The notes beneath the pieces were generated by a model. It saw nothing but the letters and a program-made list of their open reading frames with translations. It did no database searches and had not been told where the DNA came from. DNA of 64,000 nt from DAOTWA01 sp963702935. Lineage in GTDB: Bacteria > Chloroflexota > Anaerolineae > Anaerolineales > Anaerolineaceae. The stretch covers positions 2,542,001 through 2,606,000 of the forward strand of contig OY969772.1 of the NCBI GenBank assembly GCA_963702935.1, read 5' to 3'. The translations under genes and the position numbers were made by a program. Positions 62,880-64,000 of the stretch are shown here, in pieces (within the stretch, counting starts at the first letter, position 1; each line of letters begins with the position of its first letter).

Positions 62880-63560
62880 TTACAGGCGCGGATGGCTCGC
62901 CCAGCGGTTGTCTTGCCAGGCGCGGTTGGTGTGCTTGGGCTGTAGCTTCATCGAGCTGGCGCGCAGCAGCAGCTTGCTCAGCTCCTGTACCGTGGCAGTC
63001 TGTAGCTCCTCACGATACCAGCCTTCCATCTCGTGTAGATAGACGCCGGTCATTTCGAGCAGCTTTTCTTTGCGGGCTTCTTCGTTCAGGCGCCGGTCGT
63101 GGTAAATGGCTGCCAGGCGCGGGCGGTGCTCTTCCCGCCATTGGGCGATGCGCCCATAGGCGGCTTCGGAGCGCTCTGACCAGCTAGTGATTTCGTTGAA
63201 GCTCTCGTCAAAAAAAGTGAACACCGGGAGATGCGTGATCCCGCGTTCCTCGTAGGCCGCGTTGAGCTCTCGCGCCCGGGAACGCCTGAAAATTCGCAGC
63301 TCCATAGCGGGCGCGAATTCCACGATGCGCTCCAGGATGGGCAGGCTCATCAACGAATCACCACTCCAATCTTCCGTCAGCGCCAGGGTATAAAGCGGCC
63401 CCACGACGCCATTCAGCAGCCCTTGTTCGTCAGGTGAAAGGGCGACTTCTCTCAAGCGCCGGCGCATTTCGGCCTGGTGCTTGCCCATGCTGTCTACGAA
63501 CCCCTCCAACGTCAGACCCGTGCTCCAGTAAGCCAGGTCTACGATATTCTTGCCGTTCAT
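62880..63560 (-). CDS. Thioredoxin-superfamily protein lacking the active-site cysteines
   Basis: A 226-residue protein with a thioredoxin-like core at about residues 50-125: LYTLALTEDWSGDSLMSLPILERIVEF, then ELRIFRRSRARELNAAYE and ITHLPVFTFFDESFNEIT. In the usual family the first region is DWCGDC; here both Cys are Ser (W-S-G-D-S), so disulfide chemistry is not expected. The last 90 residues are helical and rich in Arg/Glu. It is divergent in function from thioredoxin, perhaps a binding protein. It is next to an HxlR-type regulator on the same strand. Confidence 0.72.
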   Translation of the reverse strand: MNGKNIVDLAYWSTGLTLEGFVDSMGKHQAEMRRRLREVALSPDEQGLLNGVVGPLYTLALTEDWSGDSLMSLPILERIVEFAPAMELRIFRRSRARELNAAYEERGITHLPVFTFFDESFNEITSWSERSEAAYGRIAQWREEHRPRLAAIYHDRRLNEEARKEKLLEMTGVYLHEMEGWYREELQTATVQELSKLLLRASSMKLQPKHTNRAWQDNRWASHPRL

Positions 63561-63634
63561 ATCTTACTCTCCTCAGGCAAACCTGCCCGGTGCAAGCCTT
63601 GAGAGCGCTTTCCCGCGCCCACACCTCGCTCCTA

Positions 63635-63955
63635 TCATTCTCCCTCCGCAAAGATCGGCAGCCAGTGGTAGGCCCAGTCGGAGAGCGCATCGATGATCGG
63701 CAGCAAGTCGTTTGCCTTGCCGGTTAGCTCATATTCTACGTGGAGCGGCGCCATCGAGATGGGGAAGCGCCGCACCAACCCTTCACTTTCCAGAAATTTC
63801 AACCGTAGGGAGAGCGTAGCAGGGTTGATCCCGCCGACCAGCTCTTGCAGCTCGCAGAAACGCCTGCGCTGGCGGAGGTGGTGAATAATCTGTAGGGTCC
63901 AGCGGGCGCCCAGGATTTGAGCGGTGGCCGCTACCGGGCATGATTCATCCTTCAT
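63635..63955 (-). CDS. HxlR-family transcription regulator
   Basis: A 106-residue winged helix-turn-helix protein: CPVAATAQILGARWTLQIIHHLRQRRRFCELQELVGGINPATLSLRLKFLESEGLVRR, then VEYELTGKANDLLPIIDALSDWAYHWL, the form of HxlR proteins. A Cys at position 6 (KDESCPVAA) is a common redox or aldehyde sensor in this family. It is 74 bases upstream of the thioredoxin-like gene and probably controls it. The start is ATG 63955. Confidence 0.9.
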   Translation of the reverse strand: MKDESCPVAATAQILGARWTLQIIHHLRQRRRFCELQELVGGINPATLSLRLKFLESEGLVRRFPISMAPLHVEYELTGKANDLLPIIDALSDWAYHWLPIFAEGE

Positions 63956-64000
63956 AATAGAAACTCAACCAATAGAAGAATGCATACTATATTTTTCATA

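Overview
The window looks like a chromosomal contig from a GC-rich bacterium, most likely a Chloroflexota (Anaerolineae-like) organism. This is inferred from the style of the proteins: Thr/Pro-rich linkers behind lipoprotein or LysM modules, ECF sigma factors followed by DUF5667-type membrane proteins, a glucosylglycerate locus, and a secreted protein ending in YLPAIIR. No rRNA, tRNA or CRISPR array was found. Gene density is high, overlaps of 1-11 bp are common, and GTG/TTG starts occur. The sequence carries many single-base indels, concentrated at 29.4-31.8 kb, that look more like consensus errors than gene decay.

Regions: 0-2.5 kb holds the end of a CAP-LysM protein, a seven-copy 144-bp palindromic tandem repeat and a small IS200/REP-associated-type transposase. 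2.5-11.2 kb is a sugar/compatible-solute operon: two GT4 glycosyltransferases, a GpgS-type glucosyl-3-phosphoglycerate synthase fused to two universal-stress domains, a GH13 glucosylglycerate-phosphorylase-like enzyme, a GH63 enzyme and a lipoprotein hydrolase. 11.2-18.2 kb has a tiny membrane protein, DinB, dUTPase and a MacB-like ABC export cluster. 18.2-27.4 kb has response regulators, an amino-acid-binding lipoprotein, a PhoB/PhoR-like pair with a phased four-repeat box in front of a BNR-repeat lipoprotein, an ECF sigma factor, an 80-bp tandem repeat and an MscS channel.

27.4-33.8 kb, minus strand, is the most striking part: a bacterial microcompartment operon with one BMC-H, one BMC-T, three BMC-P vertex proteins, a EutJ-like ATPase, an acylating aldehyde dehydrogenase, deoxyribose-phosphate aldolase and an RpiB-type isomerase. 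DeoC would cleave deoxyribose-5-phosphate to glyceraldehyde-3-phosphate and acetaldehyde inside the shell, and the aldehyde dehydrogenase would turn acetaldehyde into acetyl-CoA. The enzymes carry helices resembling encapsulation peptides. No phosphotransacylase or alcohol dehydrogenase lies in the window.

33.9-43.9 kb holds membrane and acetyltransferase genes, a nucleoside kinase, a rhodanese-SufU pair behind a consensus sigma-70 promoter, an ECF sigma/DUF5667 pair and a GntR regulator with a SufS-like aminotransferase. 44-64 kb holds envelope and housekeeping genes: phospholipase D-like protein, S9 peptidase, GT4, DedA, lipid kinase, M23 peptidase, SDR, an ABC-F ATPase with a leader peptide, terminator and SD-sequestering repeat, M20 peptidase, a caspase-like/BACON secreted protein, HD-GYP, a Cys-less thioredoxin-like protein and an HxlR regulator.
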